From Azadirachta indica (lineage: Eukaryota > Streptophyta > Magnoliopsida > Sapindales > Meliaceae), in assembly GCA_022749755.1 (NCBI GenBank), contig CM040452.1:18184350-18248349 (forward strand): 64,000 bases of DNA, given 5' to 3'. Below the pieces are notes generated by a model. That model was not told where the DNA came from, did not search any database, and saw nothing but the letters and a program-made list of their open reading frames with translations. The translations under genes were made by a program, and so were the position numbers. Shown one piece after another: positions 1 through 12,934 of this stretch (positions are counted from its first letter, which is position 1; every line of letters begins with the position of its first letter).

Positions 1-1640
1 CAAGGGAAAGACATTGGGAAACAACGATAATACAACTAATTATATTAGATGTATTAATTTGGGAGTATTTATTGAAGATTTTTTTTAAAAAAGTATTTGG
101 AGACTCTTTTTCTTTTTTTTAATAACAAGTACTTTCTATATATAATAAATTTTTTTAATGATTTTGATATTGTTAGAAATGGTTTTAAATAGTAAAAACA
201 ATAATAATTTTAGTAAAAATTATATTATTTTTGAGAATATTTATTGTAAAGTAATTTTTTGAGAAAACATTTATTATAAAATCTAGTATTATTAAAGTAA
301 CATTTATTATATTGAATGTTATTCTAACAAAAGCACTTCTAAATAGATCTCCTAATCTTGAAAAATACTTTTGTTTAATTTAATTATCTATTATGAGTAA
401 ATAAAGAAACTGTTGTTAGCATGTGACAACTCTGCACACAATATTAGAAAAAAAAAAAAAAAGAAGAAGAAAAGACTTACAAAAAGTTTGTGCAATCACA
501 ATTTTAATGGGTCTAGACTAGCAAAGGAAACTCATGTGACATAAATTTGCTAACCACAACACAATTATTGCAATCAATTCAATCATACACATCTATATCC
601 TTACTTAAAAAGGCTTGCAACATTAACGTCACTCATGCTAATTGGTGGCTTCTTAAAGGCCCCACAACCAATGTGGGTCCATAAACTATTGGGCCCACAT
701 GGGTAATTGATATAATTAATCAAAAACCCATTCCAATTATCGGGCATTGACCCCTCAATGTCAATGAATTTGGAGGCCAAAATCTTGCTTGTGCTAACAA
801 TATTAAGGACAAGTATTTTTTTTTTTAATCAAAAGTAATAGCCGCAAAAATGGAGTGCGATTAGTGGCAAAGATGGGTTTAATTAAAGACTAAATTAGCA
901 AAGACGACTAGATCTATGTAAAATTTGTTAAAGGCTACAGTATTAATTAATATTCTTTTTTGGCTCAAAAACCAAGTAGAAAATGCCACTAACCCACGTG
1001 GGCACATTTCGTCTTCTTGCAAAATGCAAGGTACGTTTGCGTAGGATGCAATGCATACATGGTGAGTGACTGACCAATTTTTGTTGCCACGTGGAGATCT
1101 AAGCCAGAGCCACGTGGTACCTCCCTCGGATGCTTTTCATAATGCACTAAATAGTGTAGAAGCAGATCTTTGGAGAAGACATAAATAAGAATCATTTCGG
1201 AAGTTGTAAGAAATTTTTATAAGAAATTGTTGAGATATGGGTTTTCATTTATAATGTTCAAAATCTACCAATTGGAAATAAGTGATGCCATTCCCTTTTT
1301 ACGCCAAGTAATATTATTTACACGTTAAACGACGCCGTGTTAGTTGATAAACATTTTAAAATTACACCAGTTACAACGTCTCTCTGCAAAACCATATCAT
1401 TAACGCCAACAAGGCGCGTCTTTGTCCCCTCAAACGACGTCGTATTCCTCCACTACCCAACAAATCAAGGCTTCGCTGTAAGAAAATCTACGTTGACCAT
1501 ACACACCCGGCACTCTCACACACACATGTACACGTCTACTTATACATACAACGATACATGTAGTGTAATTTCTTTAGTCTCCTGGGTTGCGTCCTTTTCT
1601 CAACCAAATAGAAACGCTCTCACTCTTGTGAGCTTTGGAC
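1..1640. other. AT-rich intergenic DNA upstream of the first gene
   Basis: I see no coding gene here. The first 480 bases are AT-rich with poly-A and poly-T runs. Around 640-720 there are several GGCCCA/TGGGCC (site II-like) words. Three perfect G-boxes lie at 995-1116 (separate entry). From about 1500 the DNA becomes CA-rich, with CACACA runs, which fits the promoter or leader of the gene starting at 1741. The long open frame 1337-1744 reads through this leader-like DNA and has no recognisable protein character. Confidence 0.6.
995..1116. promoter_or_regulatory. Cluster of three CACGTG G-boxes
   Basis: Perfect CACGTG hexamers occur at 995-1000, 1088-1093 and 1111-1116. Two of them sit in the larger context GCCACGTGG. 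G-boxes are bound by plant bZIP and bHLH factors (ABA and light signalling). The cluster is about 625 bp upstream of the start codon at 1741, so it could belong to that gene. Function is inferred from the motif only. Confidence 0.45.
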
Positions 1641-1717
1641 ACAGCACACCCACACGCGCACACACCGAGCACGAAGAAACGAGTTTTCTGTGTTTGTTTT
1701 TGTGGGTTTCTTGTTTA

Positions 1718-1744
1718 ATGGATGAATCTAGCTTTGAGAGATGA
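1718..1744 (+). promoter_or_regulatory. Short uORF overlapping the main start codon
   Basis: An ATG at 1718 opens an 8-codon frame, MDESSFER, whose TGA (1742-1744) overlaps the main ATG at 1741 as ATGA. If it lies in the leader, ribosomes translating it would stop exactly at the main start, an arrangement that allows termination-reinitiation. The transcription start is not known, so inclusion in the mRNA is inferred. Confidence 0.45.
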
Positions 1745-4700
1745 AGATAACGGGAAACCCGCATTATCCGGAGACATTTCCGGTGAGTAAGACCGTTAAA
1801 CCGACTTCGAACTCAGATCTTAAGCCTACGAGCAGGAAGGCCCGGAACCCGAGTTTGACCCGGTTGAGGAAGCCAGGAGCTCCGGGTCAGAGACGGAGCA
1901 GGCCCGAAACCCCTCTTTTGAGGTGGAAGGTTGAAGATAAGGAGAAGAATAGGAAAGTTGAGGCTGACGAAGAGGAGGTTGCTGAGGGTGGTCGCAAAAA
2001 TCGTCGGAAACATAGGAAATGCACGACCTTAGTTTCTGCCAGGAAACTTGCTGCTGGACTGTGGCGGTTTCAGCTGCCGGAACATGTCTCTGGTGGCGCC
2101 CCTGAGAGTGTAGATCGGTTAGGGTTTCAGGTGAGAGAGAGGAAAAAAGAAACTTTGTCGTGTGCTTGTTTGTTTAAGATCTGTGGTGCTTAGATTTTTT
2201 ACACGGATTTAAATCAAATGTGGTGGGGTGTGGGTAATAATTTGATTTCTTCGCTTCTGATTATATAGTGTTGTTGCTTTGTGTTAAAGTTTGTAGTTTG
2301 ACTAGTGAGATTGATACTGATCTTTATGGCTCTGTCATTATCATTTTATGAGTTTGTGATTGCCCTTGTTGCTTAATTTCCAAGGGTTTTGTGTGGTTGT
2401 GCAAAACACTGGAAAAAAAAGAACATTGTGGTTCAAGTTTCTACCTTTTAACTTGATCATTATTTTGTTATGGCTGTCTCCTTTATCTGGATTTATTCTT
2501 TATTCTATCTTTGAAGACTATTAGAATCAGCCTATTTGTATCTGTGATTCACTTTGCCCTATATCAGGATATCAATGCATGTGTTTAAATGACTTCCGGG
2601 AAACCCGGGTTTTGCTATCCATTCTTTTTGGGTTTTAATGTTTAATACTGATTTATCTACCATATTAAGCTCCACGATACTTTGAACTGCATTGCATACA
2701 TCTGATTGTGTCTTTGATCCACTTGATTCTATGCAAGGACATTACACGTGTTTAAATGCCTTCCGCAAAGTTCGTGTTGTCTCTTGCATAGTGTTATCTG
2801 TTGTTCATTTTGAACTTTTTTTATTTGCCTTATTCAATTTGACATGTCCAATTTGTAGATTTCGTATTCATTGTGTTATTCTTTCATGTAGCCTGGTGCA
2901 GGACATGTAGGTGTCCCATTTCATGTTCGTCGCAGTGGTAAAGCATATGGCTCTGAACCAAAGGATGCTTTACAGAGCCCTAGTTCATCTGTCTCTGGCA
3001 TGAAGAATGGATTCTTGTGTAAGGTAATGCTGCTTAAGTTTCTTAACTAAAATATTAACTATCGACGACTTGTCTAAATGAAAGAATACCTAGTGCCATT
3101 CATACATGGGAACTAGTATAAGATCTTCCCCATGTGGCATAAATCATTCCTTATCGTGGTCCACTGTTTGGTTGGACCTACTTGCAATGCCCTATTTACG
3201 TGACTTCCTTGCAAGGATTGATGTTGTCAAATAGTCATTATGACCATCTGCCATATAGGGAGATTGTTTATTCTGTTCCAATCAATTGTTTGATCTTCCA
3301 CTGGTAGAAGCATAGCTGCTATTGGTGTAACACATTCATTTGTTTAAGATTTTGCACAAGTCATACAGAGGTTTGCAAATCCAATCCAGCTTGGTTATTA
3401 AGATGGGAGGAGTTCCCTCAGTTAAAACAATAAAGCTCCAAATGATAACAAAGTGAATGTTACCAATAACCGTAACCAAAATGAACATGTCGTATTACTT
3501 TTTTGGCCTGGGATTTGGCTACTATTTTATCCTTTATCTTTTCAAGGATCTTAATGATCTCACTTTGCTTCATTTATCTTGAACTTGTGTGAGTATATGC
3601 CCAGATATGGCTTTCATGACTTGTTCTGCAGTTGTATTACAAAAGAACCGGTGGCCAGCAGCCTAATTTCATTGTGGACCAAAAAGAATAAATTGCTGGC
3701 ACTATCGTTTAGTCGCTTGTTAATAATGAGACATTTAGGCCAAAGCATGTCAGAATAACAGAATCCAACGTTTCACAAGTTTGCTGGTCAACATTAAACT
3801 TGATAAAGCATGGAAAACATTGGTTACTGGAATTATGCTTGCTGATTGCTACTTGATGTAAAAATTTTGATGTTTAAACTTAATAATTAAAAGATGGATT
3901 GTGTGTTACATTTTTCCTTTCTTCCCCTCAACTTGCTATGATCCTTATCTAACCCAAGGCCTGTTTTCCTCTTATTTAGCTTGAGCCTTCATTTCAGTTT
4001 TCAAATTCTGCAATGGAGGGGGTGACAAAGTGGGACCCTGTCTGCTTGAAAACACCAGATGAGGTACGCCAGATGTATGGCCGCATGAAGCTTCTTGACC
4101 AACAGGTAAGTGCTGTATCAATGGTTGCTGCACTCGAAGGTGAAGTAGAGCAGGCTCGAGCTCGCATTCAGGAGCTTGAGACTGAGCGCAGGTCTTCAAA
4201 AAAGAAACTTGAGCACTTCTTGAGGAAAGTCAGTGAGGAAAAGGCTGCATGGCGGAGCAGGGAGCATGAGAAGATCCGTGCATTTATTGATGACATTAAA
4301 TCTGAGTTAAGCCGGGAAAGGAAAAATCGTCAAAGGATAGAAATTGTGAACTCCAAATTGGTTAATGAGCTGGCTGATGCCAAGCTATCAGCAAAGAGAT
4401 ATATGCAGGACTATGAGAAAGAGAGAAAAGCCAGAGAATTAATTGAGGAAGTGTGTGATGAGCTTGCAAAGGAAATTGGAGAAGATAAGGCTGAAGTGGA
4501 AGCATTAAAAAGGGAATCAATGAAACTCCGGGAGGAGGTTGAAGATGAAAGGAAGATGTTACAGATGGCCGAGGTCTGGCGCGAAGAACGTGTTCAGATG
4601 AAGCTGGTTGATGCAAAGGTTGTACTTGAGGATAAGTATTCTCAGATGAACAAGCTTGTTGCAGAATTGGAGACTTTGCTTAGGTCAAGAAGTATAACCC

Positions 4701-5554
4701 CAGATGTTAAAGAGTTGAAAGAGGCAGAGTTGCTGCGGCAGGCTGCTGCCTCTATGAATATTCAGGACGTCAAAGAATTTGCATACGAGCCTCCCAACCC
4801 AGATGATATCTTCTCTGTTTTTGAAGATGTTAATTTTGGTGAACGAAATGAGGGGGAGATTGAACAATGTTGTGCTTACAGTCCTGCTAGCCATGCCTCA
4901 AAAATTCACACAGTAAGTCCTGAGGTCAATGCCATTAATAAGGATAGCATTCATAGGCATTCTGATGCCTACATTGACCACAATGTTGATTTAGATGAAG
5001 ACGAGAGTGGATGGGAAACTGTGAGCCATCTTGAGGATCAAGGTTCAAGTTGTTCACCAGAAGGGAGCGCCCCATCTATCAAGAATCGTCGAGACAGTAA
5101 TTGCTCTGGGAGTGTAATGGAGTGGGAAGATAATGGATATGAAGGAACTCCAATTACTGAAATCAGTGAAGTCTGCTCAGTCCCCTCTAAACCATTGAAG
5201 AAGGTGTCATCCATAGCGAGGCTTTGGAGATCATGCCCGAATAATGGGGAGAACTATAAAATAATCACGGTTGAGGGAACGAAGGGTAGGCTTTCAGTTT
5301 CAAATGGAAGATTATCTAATGGGAGTGTTGCATCTCCAGACCGGGGGTCAGGTAAAGGTGGGCTTAGCCCCCCAGATTTGGTAGGTCATTGGAGTTCGCC
5401 TGACTCAGGAAATCCTCACATAACTCGGGGCATGAAAGGATGCATTGAATGGCCTCGAGGTGCCCAGAAGAATAGTTTGAAGGCAAAGCTTTTGGAGGCA
5501 AGGATGGAAAGTCAGAAGATCCAGTTGCGGCAGGTTCTTAAACAGAAGATTTAG
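1741..5554 (+). CDS. Coiled-coil USO1-like plant protein (BRANCHLESS TRICHOME-related family)
   Basis: Three exons fit: 1741-2130, 2892-3023 and 3980-5554, all joined in phase 0, giving 698 residues. The N-terminus is basic and Arg/Pro/Ser-rich. Exon 2 carries a conserved patch (HVRRSG...KD.LQSP). Exon 3 encodes a long charged coiled coil, roughly residues 220-410, with the well-conserved blocks FLRKVSEEKAAWRSREHEK and EEVCDELAKEIGEDKAE. The C-terminal 290 residues are acidic and Ser-rich, with two Trp-containing patches (SGWETVSHL, VMEWEDNGYEGTPI). From memory this matches Arabidopsis proteins annotated as intracellular transport protein USO1-like (the AT1G50660/AT5G41620 group), distantly related to BRANCHLESS TRICHOME; their exact role is poorly known. 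The ATG fits the family's basic N-terminus. A GTAAG at 4105 looks like a splice donor, but the frame continues through it with conserved sequence, so I read it as exon. Confidence 0.87.
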
Positions 5555-6690
5555 TAGTAGCTAGTGAATTTGGATGGCCTAGCTTGCTCATCAAGGTTAT
5601 TGGAAACGCCAGATGGAAATAAGCCATAAATTCTTTCAACATATTATCTGTCAGTTGAAGCTTCTCGAGAATTGCCGAAAGAGCTTGTGAATAAGTACAG
5701 TAGATGTTCCCATTGACTTGCTGGTATGCAGATCTCAAATTTTCCACCCATAAATCACGCTATACCAAGAGTTTTTGTTCCATTTCATATGCTGAAATAT
5801 TGGAAATAATGATCTTGGTGCAACGGTTGGGTCATCTCTTGTCAACGAGTAGCTGTAATTTTAATATAGCGATTTTCTTTTCTACTTAGTAGTAATCCAG
5901 TTCGACAATCAAAATTGTGTTATTTATGCTGTATCTCTGAAATTCCGAGGACACAATCACTGAAAGCAATTTATGGTGAAGAGTCCAAAAGCGAAATCTC
6001 TGCTCTGTAGTGCTGTATTTTTGTTTTCAGACACGTTCACATGCAAAGCTGAGCACTCCATTTAGATTTGCAGTTTATTTTTGAAGTCAATATATAATAG
6101 ATAAAAGTGCGCTGCATGGACTACGTTGGTGATTCATGATTTGAAACATCAAGACACAGGAAAAGTAGAGGAAGGAGTGATCAACGTGCCTCCAGTGCAT
6201 TGGATTAGTTATGAATGGTAAGTCGTACTGTCTTTGCATAAGGTTGATGGGAAGTCGTACTCTCTTATAATTTAGTAGATTTCATGTCGGCGTTTTATAA
6301 AGATAAAGAACGGCAGGCCGTCCATATTATGGGGAGACAAGCCTAGGTAAGGACCATGGACACAAGTAAAACATTCAACACACATCACCATCTACCACTG
6401 CACAAGTTCCCAGATGATAAATAATCCGTCAACTTCGTTGAAATTACCCGGGACTGGAACATCCTGCAACAGTTTGAAGCATATAAAAACACTGGACCCC
6501 TGAGCGTTTCTTTTATTTTAATTTTATTATTATTTTGGCAGGTTAATTGTAGGTACACCCTCTGAATAAAATTTGAGTTATTTAGTACCAAGCCGAAGCT
6601 CCATGCCACTTCAATTTTGGGCTCTTACGGGTCAGTTTCAGTAACTATCATTTGACTGGACCATTTTCAATTTGTCTACGTACTTCTCTA
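5555..6690. other. 3' UTR and intergenic DNA
   Basis: The first few hundred bases are probably the 3' UTR of the coiled-coil gene. The rest is intergenic and leads into the decayed receptor copy that begins near 6695. A short imperfect repeat (AAGTCGTACT) occurs twice around 6221-6262. No coding gene is supported. Confidence 0.5.
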
Positions 6691-6694
6691 CCAT

Positions 6695-8130
6695 CAAACT
6701 ATAATTTGGTTGCTGCCCTTCTTTTCCTCGAGTTAATCGCCAGAGCTGCCATTGACATACGCATCTGCAGTTGAAACTCTTCTGTGTGTTGCACTGAAAA
6801 TGAGAGAGAAGAATTTTTGAGGTTCAAGGATCCTTCCAACCGGCTTGTTTTTGACGGAGATCGTTGTACATGAGCTGAATATCTTGATCTTGGCAAAAGG
6901 GGCAGGATTTCTTGTTCTTGCTTGACAGATCCTACAGTCCAGTGGGTGCTGAATATCTTTGTTCTGTGGGGAATTTAAGATACCTTAATCTTTCAATATC
7001 TGGATTTGTGGGAATGATTCGTCCACAACTTAGAAATCTCTCTAATCTGCATTATCTTGATATTGGCAATGGCAATAGGGACAGGTCATTATATGTTGAG
7101 AATTTGGTTACAAACTCACTCCCTTCTTTAGCAGTGTTGGCAGTTGTCAACTGAATCGCGTTCATCCACTGGCCAATATAACTTTCTTATCTCTTGCGGT
7201 GCTTGATATTTCCAACAACCAATTTGCATTTAATTCTCTGATTCACAGCTAGGTTTTTGGCCTTGGTCGACCGTTTTTCATATCTCAAATTGAATCAGGA
7301 GATTTCCGAAATATAGAAATTTTCTCAGCATGTGTTCCAGATATATTAGTCAACACAATGGGTGAGAACCCACCTTTTTGGTCAATCGACCAGTTAACTT
7401 GCACATTTCAAAAGCCTATACACACTCTTGTCTATAAATTACTACTCTATTTGTGTTACAGTTCCATGGTCTTTAGGACAACTTGCCTACCTGAGCTTTC
7501 TTGATATGTCTTGCTAACAAGTTGAATGGAATTCTTTGTGAAATTCACTTTGCTAATCAATAGAGATTGTCAACTTTGATGCATTTGAAAACTCTCTAAT
7601 TTTGAAAGTTAATAATAACTAGAGATAGCGTTCCTAATAGGTTTAGCAAATCTATTTCACAAATGATTTATTAAATCTTTCTCACAACCAAACCCATGGA
7701 GAGATTCCAAATTCAGTTAGAGGTTGCTCATCTTGATTCCCTTGATCCGAGTTCAAATAATTTATCGTGTCCATCGCTTCTTATATCTTCCAGTGTAAAT
7801 TTTAAACAGGATCCATGGGACGAAGGGGTCAAGAAAAACACAAATCCCGAACCTTACAGGCACAATTTTTTATCTGGAGAAGTGCTGATAGGGTCGATTG
7901 ATTCCCCCAGTAACGAGATTTCTCATAAAATCCACCAAGTATTTCAAGTTTGACATTCGTTAATTATTTGAACTTATCCTACAACAACTTGAAAGGAAAA
8001 ATTCCTTTAAGCACTCGGCTATTTTATTGGCAATGATCTCTGTGGATCTTCACTTCCTAAAAACTGTGCTCAGAATATTTTGATACCTGGAGATGAACAT
8101 GGAAATAACTGGTTCTATGTAAAAGCAGGG
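6695..8130 (+). pseudogene. EIX2-like receptor-like protein relic, heavily degraded
   Basis: This is a broken copy of the RLP genes that follow. Around 6700-6770 the DNA matches the start of the next copy (VAALLFLELI signal-peptide region), then drifts through several frames. The piece 6912-7154 still encodes LRR sequence (LRYLNLSISGFVG, LSNLHYLDIGN, NSLPSLAVL). After scattered fragments (about 7180-7960) the C-terminal LRR and the NDLCG / NCAQN motif are recognisable at 7970-8100 in changing frames. The match stops near 8130, where the membrane segment should begin. Compared with roughly 3 kb for the full-length copies, at least half of the repeat region is missing. It cannot make a receptor. 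Confidence 0.8.
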
Positions 8131-8921
8131 AACATAACGTAAGAAATTCCCTTATATATGAATCGCTATTTTTTCCTTTTAAATATATAACATAAATTAT
8201 AAATCAAGTTTTATATGACGGATCCAAACTCTTAATCTTTGATACAATTTCAAATAATTTTAGTCGTTAAATTAATTAGCACCCATCAAAATTATTGCTT
8301 AATGATAAAAACAATTCAGAAATGACAACTGTTGCTTTCGCAAGGCCAATAATACAGCGTTGCTGGTCCCCAACAAACTGAAGGACGTACGTCAGTTATT
8401 TTTAAAAAATCTTTTATACATTGAATAACGAAAATATGACCAACTCGCTTCTAAAATTGAACACTCAATTTGTGAAAAAATAATAGTATCATTATGAGAA
8501 AGTTTTAGGTGCTTATTAATTCTTTTAGTTACAGTTATAATAATAAGAGCGAAAATATTTTAAAATAAAAAATTGATAAATTTTATCAGATAACAACGTC
8601 TTTCAATATCCTTTTTGAAGCAGACGAATTTAAAAAGATCAACGTTTTAATGATGTAATTTTGTCGAGAGGGGACTACAGCTATTAGATGTCTTGGCCCG
8701 AAGTCTCCTGGAATGCACAACTCATGAGGTCGTCGCAGCTATCTTCCAAATTGGATTTTCAAAATATGAATGCGGCTACTAAGTCATATAATGATAATAG
8801 ATATTTGGAGCAGTCGAGCATAATATGTGGGAACCAAAAAACTGAATAAATAGCTTGCAATTGATAACATTCTCATGCATCCACATCTCCTAATTCTTAT
8901 AATTATCTCTGCAAAGGTTGC
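8131..8921. other. Spacer between RLP relic and RLP pseudogene
   Basis: AT-rich spacer with no coding capacity that I can support. It must hold whatever remains of the promoter of the following RLP copy. A weak TATA-like GAATAAATAG lies at about 8844-8853. Confidence 0.45.
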
Positions 8922-11900
8922 TTGTTAGTGGTAAAACCAACCATGAGGGTTGTTGTTGCCCTTCTTTTGCTGGAGTTAATTGCTTTAGCGGCCGTCAACG
9001 TTAACTTCTCCTATGGAAGCTCTCACGTACGTTGCGTAAAAAGTGAGAGAGAAGCACTTCTGAAGTTGAAGCAAGATCTAAAAGATCCTGCAAACCGGCT
9101 TGCGTCGTGGAATATTTCTGATGGAAATTGTTGTACATGGTCCGGTGTTGTATGCGACAACTTCACAGGCATCGTTGTGGAGCTCCATCTTGGAAATCCT
9201 TTCAACCATCCTTTCACTTATCGCACGTCTGATACTGAATATGTAGCTAATAAGAGGTCAAAGTTCGGTGGTAAGATAAACCCTTCTTTGCTTGATCTTA
9301 AACATCTGAATTACTTGGATTTGAGCGGGAACTATTTTGAAGGAACTGGAATTCCTACATAAAATTGGTTCTATGCGGAAGTTAAGATATCTTAATCTCT
9401 CTGAATCTGGATTCATGGGAATGGTTCCTCACCAACTTGGAAATCTCTCAAATCTGCAATATCTTGACATTAATAACATTTATTACGATACGCTTGAGGT
9501 ATATGTCGAGAATTTTTCATGGCTATCTGGTCTTTATTTGCTTCAACACCTTGATTTAAGTGGTGTCAACCTCAGCAGAACCTCTGACTGGCTACGGGTG
9601 ACAAACGCACTGCCCTCTTTAGCTGTGTTATGATTGTCATCGTGTCAACTCCAGCACTTCCCTCCACTACCTGCTATTGCTAATTTTTCGTCCCTTGACA
9701 CTCTTGATCTTTCTGGCAACCAATTTGGTGAGAATTCTTTAATTCCTAATTGGGTTTTTGGTCTTAGTCATCTAGTCTATCTTGATCTAAGCTATAATTA
9801 TTTCCAGGGTTCAATACCTGATGGTCTTCAAAACTTGACTTCCCTTGTACATTTTGATTTATCTCGCAACAAATTCAATTCCTCGCTCCCGAACTGGTTT
9901 CACAAACTTAACCATCTCGAGTACCTTTCTTTTGGTTCCAATTACAATCTCCAAGGTTCAATTTCAGATGCTCTAGAAAACCTAACTACTTCCATTAAAG
10001 TACTTGATTTCTTTTTGAATGAAAAAATAGAAGGCAAAATTCCGAGATCATTTGAAAAACTTTGTAACTTAAGGTCTATCTCTTTGTCACAGGTACAAAT
10101 GAGTCAAGATATATCCGAAATTTTAAATATTCTTTCAAGTTGTATTTTGGACGGACTAGAGTCACTTGATATGATGAACTGTAAAATTTTTGGTCAATTG
10201 ACCAATCAAATTGGGCAACTTAAAAATCTTGACACTTTCCTTCTTAGTGACAATTCTATTTCTGGTCTCATCCCAACCTCTGTGGGAGAACTTTCATCCT
10301 TAAAGTACTTTAGTCTTTCTAACAATACATTAAGCGGATATCTTTCTGAAATCCACTTTGCCAATCTCTCAAAATTGTTGGAGTTCGATATCTCTGACAA
10401 CTCATTAACGTTGAACGTCAGTCCTAATTGGATTCCACCTTTTCAAGTTGAAGAGTTGAATTTGCGATCTTGTCATTTAGGACCTAGGTTTCCTTCCTGG
10501 CTTCTCTCACAAAAATATTTGAGGGATCTTGATATCTCAAGCTCAGGAATTGTAGATACAATTCCCAGTGAATTCTGGGATTCTTCCAAAATCTCTTTTT
10601 TAAATTTTTCAAACAATCGAATTCATGGGGAAATTCCAAATTCATCAAAGGCTACTCTTCTTGTTAGACTTGACTTAAGTTCAAACAATTTATCTGGGCC
10701 ATTGCCTCTTCTATCCTCTAAGCAATTACAGGGAATTGATCTTTCCAACAATGCTATTTCAGGATCTATTTCCCATCTCTTATGTCTTGATATGAAAGAG
10801 TCAACGGAACTGCAAATTCTTAACCTTGGAGACAATTTTTTATCTGGAGAAATACCTGATTGTTGGATGAATTTTCAGTTGTTGAGAGTTTTGATTTTGT
10901 GTAACAATGAATTCACTGGCAACCTTCCACCCTCTACGGGAGCTTTAAGTTCCCTCCAGTCATTACATATTCAGTTTAACAATCTCTCTGGAGCAATACC
11001 CAAGTCACTCAAAAATTGTGCTCAATTACAAGCTCTTAACATGGGTAATAATCAGTTTTCTGGAAATATTTCAACATGGATTGGCGAAAAATTTTCAAGA
11101 ATGGTTATTCTCAACCTGCGTTCAAATAAATTTGGTGGCCTTTTTCCAAGAGAGCTTTGCCTTCTGTCTTCTCTCCAAGTTTTAGACCTTGCTTACAACA
11201 ACTTTTCTGGAGCCTTGCCTAGTGTATCAGTAACTTCAGTGCCATGGCGTCAATGAACAACTCTTTTGGTAGCAACATCAGATATCCAACCAATTTTAGC
11301 ATTTCAATTGAGAAGACATTACTTGCTATGAAAGGAAACATTGCTGAATATAGCAGCATTCTCAATTTGGTGAGGTTTCTCGATGTTTCCAAAAATAATT
11401 TCTCAGGAGAGATTCCTGTGGAAGTGACAGAACTTGCAGCATTGCGGTCGGTGAATTGTCACACAATCATTTCAACGGAAGAATTCCTGAGAGCATTGAT
11501 GCCATGAGATCAATAGAGGTAATTGATTTGTCATCAAACCACTGTATGGACAAATCCCGCGGGGCATTTCAAGGTTGACATTCTTGAATCATTTGAACTT
11601 ATCCCATAACAACTTGACCGGAGAAATTCCATTGAGCACTCAGCTACAGAGCTTGGATGCATCAAGTTTTATTGGCAATGATCTCTGCGGACCTCCTCTT
11701 CCTCAAAACTGTACTCAGAATGTTTCAATACCAGCTGAAGATCAAAATGGGGATGAAAATGAAAATGAAAATGAGGTGGAATGGTTGTATGCAAGCATGG
11801 CACTGGGACTTGTGGTGGGTTTTTGGTGTGTAATAGGCCCTTTACTTGTCAACAGAAGATGGAGGTACAAATACTGTCATTTCTTGGATCATCTGTTTCT

Positions 11901-11934
11901 TAAATTTGGTTGTCTTGTAAGAAAATGTTGGTAG
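8922..11934 (+). pseudogene. EIX2-like LRR receptor-like protein, full length but with multiple disabling lesions
   Basis: The ancestral gene encoded a cell-surface LRR receptor without kinase. A signal peptide (VVVALLLLELIALAAV), an LRRNT_2 cap (CVKSEREALLKLKQDLKDP, CCTWSGVVC), many plant-type LRRs (LxxLxLSxNxxxGxIP), the C-terminal NDLCGPPLP cap, an acidic ENENENEVEW stretch, one membrane helix (MALGLVVGFWCVIGPLLV) and a short basic tail are all present. Reading needs repeated frame changes: +1 base near 9361 with a TAA, an in-frame TGA at 9631-9633, and single-base losses near 11222, 11455 and 11541. The longest intact piece is 9634-11256, 540 codons of LRR. EIX-type RLPs sense microbial elicitors at the plasma membrane through SOBIR1-like co-receptor kinases (family knowledge). 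As sequenced it is a pseudogene; five independent sequencing errors are unlikely. Confidence 0.88.
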
Positions 11935-11937
11935 ATT

Positions 11938-12934
11938 TTCTTTCTTTTAAATAGTGTTTGAAACTGCTCCGTCTTTTATGTAATTCAACCATCAAAAATG
12001 AAATGAAGAAAGGCATCACTTCATTTTTATGTTTGCTTTCGGTGGAAACTTGATATAAAAGTAATTCAAAAAGTAAGCAAAAGTATTATCTTCATCATTT
12101 TATAACCTTATTTAATAAATTTGGTCTCGTCTTGTGGAAATTTATCAAAAATTGGTTAAATGAATAAGAATTTAACTCATTTAAGGCTAGATAAATATCA
12201 AACATTCAAGACAAAAATTAATTGAAGTCCCCTGATGTCAAATCTTTCAATTTTTCTTTAGGTTTTCTTGTTGGTAATGATATTTTCAAGTAAATGGTAT
12301 TAGGTATAGTCGTCTAATAAAATTTGATTTATATATTATGAAGCCAAATTCTAGACTTCTTATGTTAGGCTAATTTCAACGTATTTCAACTGTTATTAGC
12401 TGCTTCAAGTCTTTGATAGTTTCCTCTTTGACTAATTGCAGTCCACCATGCAAATTCAGGGATAAAGTCATAAAATTAAAATTAAATATTGTTGTTTGAT
12501 TAAAGCATTTGGACAAAAAAATAACCAAGGAAATTTCCTTGGAACTTATCATATGCATGAAAACTTAAGCCACTGTTAATATAATATAAAATTCAGGGGT
12601 GAAAATAAAAAAATAAATTAAAAAATGACGTCACAACAATGTGATCTACTAATAACCCCCGTTAATTTTTATGAAAAAATTGTATAAACAGTTGATTAAG
12701 TGTCTATTGACTTGGTGATGTAATGATCATGGAAATTCCAGCAGTCTTTAGGCAGAAAACTGAGATCATAGTTGATTAATTTTCAAAATTTGCAACTTAC
12801 TTTTCTAAACTTGCTTGAACATTTGATATCTGAACGTAGAGTTAGGTAACAAATTGAGGGCATATAAATAGCAGGCTATTGGATACTATTCTCATTCATT
12901 TTTTCTTCTCTTAGAAATTCTGTTCACACTAGCA
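11938..12934. other. Intergenic spacer with promoter of the third RLP
   Basis: AT-rich DNA between two tandem RLP copies. No coding gene is seen. The proximal end holds a TATA box (separate entry), and the leader of the next RLP would be about 40 bases long. Confidence 0.5.
12863..12870 (+). promoter_or_regulatory. TATA box of the third RLP
   Basis: TATAAATA lies 65-72 bases before the ATG at 12935. This is the expected spacing for a plant TATA promoter with a short leader. It suggests that the core promoter of this copy is still intact. Confidence 0.55.

Noticed and set aside
1337..1744. 135-codon open frame upstream of the USO1-like gene
   Set aside because: It reads CA-rich leader-like DNA, has no protein-family character and ends inside the main start codon. 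Only its last 8 codons are kept, as a uORF.
4104..4110. AG|GTAAG splice donor-like site within the USO1-like gene
   Set aside because: The frame continues through it with sequence that fits the family coiled coil, and skipping it would lose conserved residues.
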